NCBI GenBank assembly: GCA_013214355.1
Contig: JABSSL010000024.1
Span: forward strand, 62,001-126,000
Origin: Saprospiraceae bacterium
Lineage (GTDB): Bacteria > Bacteroidota > Bacteroidia > Chitinophagales > Saprospiraceae
Reading direction: 5' to 3'
Length of the DNA stretch: 64,000 bases
Below, one piece after another: positions 35,695 through 43,411 of this stretch. The notes below the pieces were generated by a model. The model had not been told where the DNA came from and made no database searches. It worked only from the letters and a program-made list of their open reading frames with translations. The translations under genes and the position numbers were made by a program. Within the stretch, counting starts at the first letter, position 1. Each line of letters starts with the position of its first letter.

Positions 35695-37131
35695 ATGACT
35701 TCATTTGATTTGGGTCGAACAGAACAAGAAGCATTCCTACAACAAACACTCAGCACGCTCTTAGATTGGTACGAAAAAGGAGACGAAGCTCCTGTAGGCA
35801 CTTTATGGTCGCACCAGCAACTCCAGGCCACGGTAGCAGATTTCACCTATAAAAAACCCGCTGCTACCAAAGCATCTCTACAAAACTTAATGCAGCAACT
35901 AAAGGACTTTACCATACACACTACCAACTCCAATTACTTTGGCCTATTCAACCCACGAGCCAATTTCCCAAGCATCTTAGCCGATATCATTACGGCCTTT
36001 TTCAATCCACAGCTGGCCGCCTGGAGTCACGCCCCCTACGCCGCAGAAATTGAACGCAATTTGATCTTGCAGTGCTGTCAACGCTTTGGCTACGCAGAAG
36101 AAGCACAAGACGGCACCTTCACCTCTGGTGGTGCTGAATCCAATCTAACTGCCATTATCTGTGCCTTACACCATCATTATCCGAACTATGGTGAGGAGGG
36201 GCTTTTTGCCCTTAAGCAAATGCCGGTAATCTACTGTTCTGCTGAATCTCACCACAGTCTGCTGAAAGCGACAAGATCTCTAGGCTTGGGAGCCAAGACC
36301 TTACAAGTCATCCCTAGCGACATGGAGGAACGCATGGACTTAAAGCAACTCAAACACCAATTGATCTTGGATGAGGCCGCAGGGAAGCAGCCCATCATGG
36401 TAGTAGGGACGGCTGGCACGACCGGCTCCGGCGCCATTGATGACCTAGATACACTAGCCGTCATCTGCAAAGCACATAGCTGCTGGTTTCACGTCGATGC
36501 CGCCTACGGCGGCGCCCTAATGCTATCTACCAAACACCGGAGACATCTGAGCGGGATCGAAAAAAGTAACTCCATAACCATGGACATCCACAAATGGTTC
36601 TCTGTCCCCATGGGAATCAGCCTCTTCCTCACCTCTGACCCCAACATACTCCATCGAGCCTTTGACGTATCCACCGCCTACATGCCTGAAAAAGGAGAAT
36701 CAAAGAAGGAGATTGATCCCTATGTGCATTCTCTACAATGGTCGCGCCGCTTCATGGGCTTAAAAATGCATTTACCGCTCTTGTTCTTCGGATGGGAAGG
36801 CTATGAAGAAGTAATCCACCACCAGATTCACCAGGGGCAACTACTACGTGAAAGTCTAGAAGCGGCTGGTTGGGAGATCAAAAATTATAGTCATTTGCCT
36901 ATCCTTTGCTTCTCACACCCAAGTTTGGAGCAAACTCCAGCCCGCGTCCAAGAGATCGTCGATGATATCGTTTCCAAAGGCAAAGCCTGGATCTCCACCT
37001 ACCCCATCAAAGGTCAGCCCTGCATCAGAGCCTGTATTACCAACTACAATACCGGTCCCGAAGAAGTCCAAAAGCTAGTCGATTTGCTGTCTACCTATTT
37101 GAGGCAAGATTCATCACCTGACAACAGCTGA
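35695..37131 (+). CDS. PLP-dependent group II amino-acid decarboxylase
   Basis: A 478-residue cytoplasmic enzyme of the glutamate/aromatic/diaminobutyrate decarboxylase family. The PLP lysine is K300 in SITMDIHKWFSVP; H186 in SAESHHSLLKA stacks on PLP; HVDAAYGGAL carries the Asp that binds the pyridine nitrogen. TFTSGGAESNLTAI is the phosphate-binding segment. The substrate cannot be fixed from motifs; aromatic amino acid or 2,4-diaminobutyrate are possibilities. The divergent Lrp gene supports an amino acid as substrate. Confidence 0.87.
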   Translation: MTSFDLGRTEQEAFLQQTLSTLLDWYEKGDEAPVGTLWSHQQLQATVADFTYKKPAATKASLQNLMQQLKDFTIHTTNSNYFGLFNPRANFPSILADIITAFFNPQLAAWSHAPYAAEIERNLILQCCQRFGYAEEAQDGTFTSGGAESNLTAIICALHHHYPNYGEEGLFALKQMPVIYCSAESHHSLLKATRSLGLGAKTLQVIPSDMEERMDLKQLKHQLILDEAAGKQPIMVVGTAGTTGSGAIDDLDTLAVICKAHSCWFHVDAAYGGALMLSTKHRRHLSGIEKSNSITMDIHKWFSVPMGISLFLTSDPNILHRAFDVSTAYMPEKGESKKEIDPYVHSLQWSRRFMGLKMHLPLLFFGWEGYEEVIHHQIHQGQLLRESLEAAGWEIKNYSHLPILCFSHPSLEQTPARVQEIVDDIVSKGKAWISTYPIKGQPCIRACITNYNTGPEEVQKLVDLLSTYLRQDSSPDNS

Positions 37132-37140
37132 TCCCACGAC

Positions 37141-37196
37141 CGTTGTTGGTTTACCGTTGTTGGTACATCGTTGTTGGTCTTTTCGACCGACAACAT
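37141..37196. repeat. Three direct repeats CGTTGTTGGT ending in a hairpin
   Basis: CGTTGTTGGT occurs at 37141-37150, 37155-37164 and 37169-37178 (period 14). The last copy forms a hairpin GTTGTTGGTC-TTTTC-GACCGACAAC with one wobble. It lies between convergent genes and belongs to the hairpin group described under findings. Confidence 0.65.
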
Positions 37197-37242
37197 ACCC
37201 CAAGCCATGACCAACAACCTTACCATAGAAAACATTAATTTA

Positions 37243-37899
37243 TCACCCCAACTCCTCAATCCGCCCTATAACCCGCGCCTTATTCCCCACCCCATTCTCC
37301 AAACGCCGCTGCGATTGATGGCCGTTGGCCACCAAAATACAATCCACACCAATGGCCTCCGCCACCTCAAAGTCGTGCAAAGTATCTCCAATCAACACCG
37401 CTTGATTGGCTCGGATAGCCCGATTGCGAATCAGCTGCCGACCCCTATCCACTTTACTCTCGGCACGGTGATTATCCAAACCTTCGATCTCCGCGAAGAA
37501 ATGGTGAATATCAAAATGTTGTAAGAGTTCCAGCACACTTTTCTTAAAAGCAGCCGTTAGAATGTACTGTTGCTTATCGCTATTCTGAAAATGCCCCAAA
37601 AGCTGTTGCACGCCTAGGTGAAGCTGGCAGTCCAGTACAGCCTGATCGTAAGTAGCGAAGAACTTCTTCGTCAATTCATCGAAGGGTTCTTTCTCCAGAT
37701 CAATCCCAATTCTATGATAGTACGCCGTGATGGGGAAGCCAAACACCTCGCGATAAGCCGCTTGGTCAAGTCTTAAATCATTGTGGTTAGCCAAAAGCTG
37801 ATTCGCAATCTCGACACAGAGTAGGACATCATTTAGCAAGGTTCCATTCCAATCCCAGATGACATGTTCGTATGGAGCAATCAAAGGTCTACCAGCCAT
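37243..37899 (-). CDS. HAD-family hydrolase (phosphoglycolate-phosphatase-like)
   Basis: A 218-residue HAD phosphatase. Motif I is HVIWDWNGTLLND (nucleophile Asp, then WNGT), motif II lies in YILTAAFKKS, and the motif III/IV region is ESKVDRGRQLIRN...VLIGDTLHDFEVAEAIGVDCILVANGHQ. The small cap is inserted between motifs I and II. Substrate unknown. Its start overlaps the end of the NUDIX gene by 11 nt, and both may act on small phosphorylated metabolites. Confidence 0.87.
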   Translation of the reverse strand: MAGRPLIAPYEHVIWDWNGTLLNDVLLCVEIANQLLANHNDLRLDQAAYREVFGFPITAYYHRIGIDLEKEPFDELTKKFFATYDQAVLDCQLHLGVQQLLGHFQNSDKQQYILTAAFKKSVLELLQHFDIHHFFAEIEGLDNHRAESKVDRGRQLIRNRAIRANQAVLIGDTLHDFEVAEAIGVDCILVANGHQSQRRLENGVGNKARVIGRIEELG

Positions 37900-38335
37900 A
37901 TTCCGTAATAGGTTTTTCAGTTTGGACAGCGCTCAGCGCAGCGCGAACGTAAGGTATGGTGTTGCTAGGTAATTGATCCCTATCTACCCATCGCAATTCA
38001 TCGCATTTATTGGGCTCTATATTCCGTAACTCCCCCTCCCATTCATACGCTGACACAAAGAAATCTACCCGATCCGGTAAATGCACCTTTTCCCGCCGCC
38101 GATGCATCACATGTACAAATTGAAAAGCCTCCAATTCAATCAGAATGCCCACCTCCTCTTTAGCTTCGCGGCGAGCCGCCTCCAAAACCGTTTCATGCTC
38201 TTCCACATGTCCTGCCACCACGCTGTAGTTGCCATCCTCATAGCCGGTATTGAACCGGCGCGCCATCAGTAATTGTCCTTGGTCATTGAAAAGCAATAGA
38301 TGAACGGCAGGAACAAGCTTGTGTTTTTTTGGCAT
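37889..38335 (-). CDS. NUDIX hydrolase
   Basis: A 148-residue hydrolase of nucleoside diphosphate derivatives. The full Nudix box GHVEEHETVLEAARREAKEEVGI fits Gx5Ex7REUxEExGU without deviation. I prefer the ATG at 38335 (MPKKHKLVPAVHLLLF) because the frame upstream to 38389 gives an atypical N-terminus. Substrate not predictable. Overlaps the HAD gene. Confidence 0.87.
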   Translation of the reverse strand: MPKKHKLVPAVHLLLFNDQGQLLMARRFNTGYEDGNYSVVAGHVEEHETVLEAARREAKEEVGILIELEAFQFVHVMHRRREKVHLPDRVDFFVSAYEWEGELRNIEPNKCDELRWVDRDQLPSNTIPYVRAALSAVQTEKPITEYGW

Positions 38336-38639
38336 GGAGAAGTAAATCTTAGGCATGAACAAAGCCGCAAGATACAGAGGTCGCACCAAAACCAGCTACA
38401 AGTAATCAGGAATCACATAAATTCATTCCGCCCAGCCGGAAGAAACAGCCCCCCCGAAGAATCATTTTATTGAAAACCAATAGAGAAAGGGCTGGATTCA
38501 CACCTTACCACCGTGGATCTGAAGCAGCTAACAGGAAAGGTATACCAAAAAACACCATTTAATTATTCATTGAAATTTTCCATTGCATGTACGCACAGCG
38601 CCCCTCACTTCGGAGGCCGGTAGGCAGCACAGCCAATCC

Positions 38640-39077
38640 TCACTCCCCAATATCTTCATTCCACAATTCCGGTTTCTCCTTAATAAACCGCCGCATCAAT
38701 TCCACACAGCGTTCATCATTTACTACTTCGACTTCTACACCTCTAGCTCGCAGTAACTCCTCCTCTCCCATAAAAGTTCGATTTTCTCCGATTACTACCT
38801 TGGGTATCCCATATAACAGCATGGTACCAGAACACATAGAACAAGGAGATAAAGTCGTATACATCACACATTCTCGATAAACGGAAGCGGGCTGTCGTCC
38901 GGCGTTTTCTAGAGCATCCATCTCCCCATGCAGAATAGCACTCCCTTTTTGTACCCGCCGATTATGCCCACGCCCAATAATCTTTCCTTTATGCACCAAT
39001 ACCGCACCAATTGGAATCCCGCCTTCCTCCATACCTTTACGGGCTTCGGCTAAAGCTGCATCCATAAACTTTGTCAT
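38640..39077 (-). CDS. Cytosine deaminase, yeast Fcy1-like
   Basis: A 145-residue zinc deaminase of the CDA fold. Zinc ligands are in HGEMDALEN (His, with the catalytic Glu) and SPCSMCSG (two Cys). The overall sequence, in particular YTTLSPCSMCSGTMLLYGIPKVVIGEN, RGVEVEVVNDERC and the end RRFIKEKPELWNEDIGE, agrees with yeast cytosine deaminase (Fcy1), including its C-terminal DIGE. It is therefore more likely a free-base cytosine deaminase than TadA, which has a different C-terminus. This is recalled similarity and was not aligned. Confidence 0.8.
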   Translation of the reverse strand: MTKFMDAALAEARKGMEEGGIPIGAVLVHKGKIIGRGHNRRVQKGSAILHGEMDALENAGRQPASVYRECVMYTTLSPCSMCSGTMLLYGIPKVVIGENRTFMGEEELLRARGVEVEVVNDERCVELMRRFIKEKPELWNEDIGE

Positions 39078-39105
39078 AATCTATCCCCTTTTTATGACCC
39101 ATATC

Positions 39106-39130
39106 CTGTTTGGTTTTTTCCACCAAACAG
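39106..39130. repeat. Hairpin CTGTTTGG/CCAAACAG
   Basis: Perfect 8-bp arms around a T-rich 9-nt loop. It is the first of two similar hairpins in the gap between the cytosine deaminase and galU-like genes. Confidence 0.6.
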
Positions 39131-39159
39131 AAAGCCATGCCCTAGACAATCCAGTGCTG

Positions 39160-39182
39160 TGTTTGGTGTTTTTCACCAAACA
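39160..39182. repeat. Hairpin TGTTTGGTG-TTTTT-CACCAAACA
   Basis: Perfect 9-bp arms and a T5 loop. The lower stem is the same as in the hairpin 30 nt away (39106-39130). It is 18 nt after the galU-like stop, so on the minus strand it may end or protect that message. Confidence 0.65.
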
Positions 39183-39199
39183 TATAGCCCCGAGCCCCC

Positions 39200-40075
39200 C
39201 TACACCTCCAACCCCTTCAACCACTCCCTCAAAGGCTCCCGAAACTCCTCCCTTTTCAAACCAAACAACAGATTCGTCTTGATAAAATCCAGCTTATTCC
39301 CTACATCAAACCGTTTACCATCAAAGTGCAGGCCATACATATCCTGAGACTTAAGTAACAACCTCATCGCATCCGTCAATTGAATCTCATTATTAACCCC
39401 CGTTGGAATGACCTCCAGTAGATCGAAAATCTCCGGCGTGAAGACATAGCGGCCGGCAATAACCAGGTTGGAAGGTGCGTCTTCGGGGCGAGGCTTTTCA
39501 ATCCATTGATCCACCTTGTACAATCCATCATCGCTGGTAGATTGTCCTCCCATCACACCATAGCGATAGGTGAGTGATTTGGGAACTTCCTCCAAAGCTA
39601 CAACCGAAGCTTGGAACCGCTCGTAAACCTCCATAATTTGTCGCATCACGGGCTTATCTGTATTAGAATCAAGTATCGTATCTCCCAATAGAACCGCGAA
39701 AGGTTCATTGCCCACGTGTAGTCGACCGTAGCGTACTGCATCCCCCAGTCCATTCAGCTCCTTTTGCCAGACAAAATGGATATTCGCCATATCAGAGATA
39801 CGCTTGATCATTTCCAGTTCCTCCTTTTTCCCTTTTTGGGCCAGGTTGTATTCCAACTCGAAGTTGTGATCAAAATGCTCTTCAATAGCGCGTTTCCCTT
39901 TACCAATCACCATCAAAATATCTGTGATACCAGAGTCTACCGCCTCTTCTATCACGTATTGGATCACGGGTTTATCCACAATCGGGATCATTTCTTTGGG
40001 TTGGGATTTCGTGGCGGGCAAAAGTCGGGTGCCAAATCCGGCGGCCGGGATGATGGCCTTCTTTACTGTACTCAT
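39200..40075 (-). CDS. galU: UTP-glucose-1-phosphate uridylyltransferase (GalU-type)
   Basis: A 291-residue nucleotidyltransferase. The N-terminal signature KKAIIPAAGFGTRLLPATKSQPKEM is standard for GalU, followed by LLGDTILD, YRYGVMGGQ, WIEKPRPEDAPSNLVIAGRY and RFDVGNKLDFI. I take the ATG at 40075 (MSTVKKAI), because it follows the glucuronokinase stop as TAAAATG; the upstream ATG at 40087 would overlap. Tight coupling to a glucuronokinase suggests it may use glucuronate-1-phosphate as well as glucose-1-phosphate, which is inference. Confidence 0.9.
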   Translation of the reverse strand: MSTVKKAIIPAAGFGTRLLPATKSQPKEMIPIVDKPVIQYVIEEAVDSGITDILMVIGKGKRAIEEHFDHNFELEYNLAQKGKKEELEMIKRISDMANIHFVWQKELNGLGDAVRYGRLHVGNEPFAVLLGDTILDSNTDKPVMRQIMEVYERFQASVVALEEVPKSLTYRYGVMGGQSTSDDGLYKVDQWIEKPRPEDAPSNLVIAGRYVFTPEIFDLLEVIPTGVNNEIQLTDAMRLLLKSQDMYGLHFDGKRFDVGNKLDFIKTNLLFGLKREEFREPLREWLKGLEV

Positions 40076-40076
40076 T

Positions 40077-41075
40077 TTAGCTAACAATTATGGGTTTAAA
40101 GACCTCTATCTTATGCTGGGACAAAATCCCACATAGAGCCTCGTACATTTCTTCGCTTTGGTAGGTGCCGATAATCGCTCCTCCCGATCCGGTAAACTTG
40201 GCACTTGCCCCCACGCTCCTAGCTAGGGCTACCATCTCCGTATTCTTACTACTTATTTGATAAATGGAACTGCGCAAGTCAAAATTGGCGTCCAACAGGG
40301 GGGAAATTTGATCAAATTGCTTGGTTTCTAGAAGCTTCATAACTTGCACGGTAAGATCCGCAAACCCTTTCATCGCGTCAATCACTATTTGATCTCCCTT
40401 TTCAAATCGGGCTCGAATATCATTATGAAAGACTTCGGATCCCTCTGATAGGTCTGTACGATAAGCAATATATATACGTTGCAAATGATCAGCAGAAAAG
40501 GGCCGATAATCGCCATATTCTTGCCGTTCAAAGATTGATTTATCAAAATCCATAAATACCGGCTCTTCATAAGCCTGCGCCACTCGGTCCTGCAAGCCCG
40601 CACTAATGCCTAACTCATCCGTTTCAACGGACAGTACCAAATTAGCCAGCAGCTGTCGAGGTATCCGGATTTTGTAAAAAGCCATGAGGGCCTTCATACA
40701 GGCAGTGATAATCGCACTCGACCCCGCCAAACCCAGCCGGTTTGGAATATCGGACTGGTATCGAATCGTAAAATTACGGTTATCTAGTACCACTCGATTA
40801 GTCCGACAATACTCCAAGAATTTCTTGATTGTTGCTTTCAGCAATCGTATACCTCCGTAATAGCCGAAGAGCTGTACATCCTCAAAAAGCCCATTGATGT
40901 CTTTATAGATACTTCGATCGCGTTCTTGTGGGAGGATTTCCAGTTCCGGTGTTTCGTAGAGAATAACTTCAGCACTGAAATTGCTGAAGACGAAAGCTAT
41001 CGTTTTGCCAAAATAGCCGTCGGAAGGATTTCCCACGAGGGCGGCTCTCGGATATGACTTCGTATGTATAATCAT
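40077..41075 (-). CDS. GHMP-family glucuronokinase (plant GlcAK-like)
   Basis: A 332-residue GHMP kinase. The N-terminal RAALVGNPSDGYFGKTIAFVFSNF is the form known from plant glucuronokinase. The GHMP ATP loop is IPNRLGLAGSSAIITA and the C-terminal motif is SAKFTGSGGAIIGTY. Expected reaction: D-glucuronate plus ATP to glucuronate-1-phosphate. One nucleotide after its stop begins a GalU-type uridylyltransferase, the partner needed to reach UDP-glucuronate. The divergent GH88 gene (41208) could deliver uronic acid. Heptose or galacturonate kinase are less likely alternatives. Confidence 0.8.
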   Translation of the reverse strand: MIIHTKSYPRAALVGNPSDGYFGKTIAFVFSNFSAEVILYETPELEILPQERDRSIYKDINGLFEDVQLFGYYGGIRLLKATIKKFLEYCRTNRVVLDNRNFTIRYQSDIPNRLGLAGSSAIITACMKALMAFYKIRIPRQLLANLVLSVETDELGISAGLQDRVAQAYEEPVFMDFDKSIFERQEYGDYRPFSADHLQRIYIAYRTDLSEGSEVFHNDIRARFEKGDQIVIDAMKGFADLTVQVMKLLETKQFDQISPLLDANFDLRSSIYQISSKNTEMVALARSVGASAKFTGSGGAIIGTYQSEEMYEALCGILSQHKIEVFKPIIVS

Positions 41076-41088
41076 GGAATCTTGCTTG

Positions 41089-41122
41089 AAAAATCTAAAA
41101 CTGGCACTAAAAAAATCTAAAA
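41089..41122 (-). promoter_or_regulatory. Direct repeats in the glucuronokinase promoter region
   Basis: AAAAATCTAAAAC occurs at 41089-41101 and again at 41110-41122. On the minus strand these are GTTTTAGATTTTT, each containing a near-match to a -7 box. They may be tandem promoters or a paired binding site. No -33 element is clear. Confidence 0.3.
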
Positions 41123-41191
41123 CTTGATTTTACGACACTTCTTTTTCTAATTCCCTTTTAATTACCGTTCAACCTCCTTAATTTTCGGGCA

Positions 41192-41206
41192 AGTTAATTA
41201 TTAACT
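41192..41206. promoter_or_regulatory. Perfect palindrome abutting the GH88 start codon
   Basis: AGTTAAT-T-ATTAACT, 15 bp, ends one base before the ATG at 41208 in the 132-nt region shared with the divergent glucuronokinase. A repressor bound here would block the plus-strand gene. Confidence 0.45.
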
Positions 41207-41207
41207 G

Positions 41208-42572
41208 ATGAATATAAACGAAAAACTGACAATTGAGCAGCTTCTGCCCAAGGTGGAACTGCTGTGGGAACTTTCTGCCCACAAGATACGACGTATCGAA
41301 CAAGAATATGACCCTTCTCAAGGCGCTCCCGTTTTCACACGTGCAGGCAAATACACGACCAGGGGATGGACCGAATGGACCCAAGGGTTCCAATATGGTT
41401 CAAGTATCCTGCAGTATGATGCTACCGGTGACGAAGCATTTTTGGAGATCGGACGAAAGGCTACTTTGGAAAAGATGGCCTCACACGTTGGACACTTTGG
41501 TGTTCATGATCACGGCTTCAACAATGTAAGTACCTACGGTAACTTGCTACGCTTGATGAAAGAGGGCAAAATTCCACAAGTGGATTGGGAACAGCATTTC
41601 TATGAGTTAGCACTTAAGCTATCCGGCGCTGTCCAAGCCAAACGCTGGACGGAACTGCCTGATGGGGGTTACATGTATTCCTTCAATGGACCACATTCTC
41701 TTTTTGTGGATACCATCAGAACCGTGAGAGCGGTCATGGTAAGTCACGAATTAGATTATGCCATCTGGGGAGAAAACGACCGACGTATAAGCCTCCTAGA
41801 AAGAGGGATCCAACATGCTTTAGCTACGGCCCAATATGCCATATACTATGGAGAAGGCCGAGATAGCTACGACGAATGGGGAAGAACCGCGCATGAAAGT
41901 ATCTTCAATACCAATGATGGAAACTTCCGTTGTCCAAATGCTCAACAAGGCTTTTCCGGCTTTACCACTTGGACTCGAGGCCTAGCTTGGGCCATCGCCG
42001 GCTACCCGGAACAACTGGAGTACCTAAAGACGCTATCCGACGAGGATCTTGCCCCTTACGGTGGATTTTCAGCACTGGAAGCAGTCTACCTCAAAGCAGC
42101 TAAGGCGACTTGCGATTTCTACATCGATAATACGCCAACCGACGGCATTCCCTATTGGGATACAGGTGCACCAAACTTGCACAAATTAGGTGATTACTTC
42201 AGTCGTCCTTCAGATCCTTACAATGATTTCGAACCGATCGATAGCTCCGCCGCCGCCATTGCTGCACAAGGATTACTAAGATTGGGTAAATATTTAGGTG
42301 ACGAAGGAAAGCGCTATTGGCAAGCCGGGTTAACCGTCTTGGATAGCTTATTACAAGCACCTTATCTAAGTGAAGACCCAGAGCACCAAGGGCTTCTATT
42401 GCACACCATTTATCATCAACCGAATGGCTGGGACTATGTTCCTCCAGGTAGTAAAATCCCATATGGAGAGTCTTGCATGTGGGGAGATTATCATCTGCGA
42501 GAAGTCACGCTCTACGCCCAACGGATAATCAAAAACGAAACCTATTACACTTTTTATGGTAGTGTGAAATAG
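41208..42572 (+). CDS. Glycoside hydrolase family 88-like unsaturated uronyl hydrolase
   Basis: A 454-residue (alpha/alpha)6-barrel protein. Family-type segments are YTTRGWTEWTQGFQYGS, HDHGFNNVSTYG, FSGFTTWTRGLAWAIAGY, EPIDSSAAAIAAQGLLRLG and the C-terminal IPYGESCMWGDYHLREVTLYAQRI. GH88 enzymes remove 4,5-unsaturated uronic acid from lyase-made oligosaccharides. No signal peptide is seen, so it would be cytoplasmic. It is the first gene of the long plus-strand catabolic cluster and is divergent from the glucuronokinase. Confidence 0.82.
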   Translation: MNINEKLTIEQLLPKVELLWELSAHKIRRIEQEYDPSQGAPVFTRAGKYTTRGWTEWTQGFQYGSSILQYDATGDEAFLEIGRKATLEKMASHVGHFGVHDHGFNNVSTYGNLLRLMKEGKIPQVDWEQHFYELALKLSGAVQAKRWTELPDGGYMYSFNGPHSLFVDTIRTVRAVMVSHELDYAIWGENDRRISLLERGIQHALATAQYAIYYGEGRDSYDEWGRTAHESIFNTNDGNFRCPNAQQGFSGFTTWTRGLAWAIAGYPEQLEYLKTLSDEDLAPYGGFSALEAVYLKAAKATCDFYIDNTPTDGIPYWDTGAPNLHKLGDYFSRPSDPYNDFEPIDSSAAAIAAQGLLRLGKYLGDEGKRYWQAGLTVLDSLLQAPYLSEDPEHQGLLLHTIYHQPNGWDYVPPGSKIPYGESCMWGDYHLREVTLYAQRIIKNETYYTFYGSVK

Positions 42573-42580
42573 CAGTAATT

Positions 42581-43411
42581 ATGATGAAAAACCAGAAGGA
42601 CTTAAACAAGCTCTGCGTTCACACCATCACCACAAAACCTTGGTCACTCGAAGAATCGCTAGAACACTACGCGGCCAGTGGTATAGGTGGGATCAGTGTA
42701 TGGACGGATGCTTATGCTGAGATGGGAGCAACCAAAGCGGGAGAGTTGATAGCCGATTCTCCCTTAGAGGTAGTATCCTTAGTGCGGGGAGGCTTTTTTC
42801 CTAAGGCCACCGCGTCCGAAAGGGCCAAATCCATTGATGACAATAAACGATTAATCGAGGAGGCAGCTGCCTTAGGTGCACCGCTCATCGTCCTCGTGTG
42901 TGGAGCTGAACCAACGCAATCTCTGTCGACTTCTAGAGCACAGATCCAGGCTGGCATTGAAGCACTTCTTCCTTTAGCAGAATCCTTAAACATTAAGCTG
43001 GGGATAGAACCGCTGCATCCTATGTATGCAGACACTCGCTCTGCAGTTTCAACCCTCAATCAAGCCAATGATATGACCGAAGCTATCCAATCTCCCTTAG
43101 TGGGGGTGGTGGTAGATGTCTATCACCTTTGGTGGGATGAGCGTTTGGAAGCAGAGATCAAGCGAGCGGGCGCTAAGGACTATCTATTTGCCTATCACAT
43201 CTGTGACTGGCGGGTTCCTACGGAAGACATGCTCAATGATCGAGGCCTGATGGGAGAAGGGTGTATCAATGTGCCTCAAATCAGCGAGTGGGTAGGCCAG
43301 GCGGGCTTTAACGGATTCGCAGAGGTAGAAATATTTTCACATCGGCACTGGCAATCTGACCAGTCCGAATTTTTAGAAAAAATTATAAAAGCATATCAAA
43401 CACATGCCTGA
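42581..43411 (+). CDS. Sugar phosphate isomerase/epimerase-like TIM barrel
   Basis: A 276-residue xylose-isomerase-like TIM-barrel protein (AP endonuclease family 2 fold). Metal-ligand-type residues occur in LGIEPLHPMYA, VVVDVYHLWWD, AYHICDW and GFAEVEIFSH. No signal peptide. IolE and hydroxypyruvate isomerase share this fold, but its position in the GH88 cluster argues for a sugar-acid isomerase. It overlaps the next gene by 8 nt. Confidence 0.8.
   Translation: MMKNQKDLNKLCVHTITTKPWSLEESLEHYAASGIGGISVWTDAYAEMGATKAGELIADSPLEVVSLVRGGFFPKATASERAKSIDDNKRLIEEAAALGAPLIVLVCGAEPTQSLSTSRAQIQAGIEALLPLAESLNIKLGIEPLHPMYADTRSAVSTLNQANDMTEAIQSPLVGVVVDVYHLWWDERLEAEIKRAGAKDYLFAYHICDWRVPTEDMLNDRGLMGEGCINVPQISEWVGQAGFNGFAEVEIFSHRHWQSDQSEFLEKIIKAYQTHA

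Noticed and set aside
37141-37196. Possible small CRISPR-like array
   Set aside because: Repeats are only 10 nt with 4-nt spacers and there are no cas genes; it is a tandem or hairpin repeat.
37171-37524. 117-codon ORF opposite the HAD gene
   Set aside because: Antisense shadow; the minus strand codes for a well-supported HAD hydrolase.
42581-43411. The TIM-barrel gene as the missing iolE
   Set aside because: It shares the fold but sits in the uronate cluster 36 kb away, overlapping a Gfo/Idh gene; nothing specific to IolE was seen.
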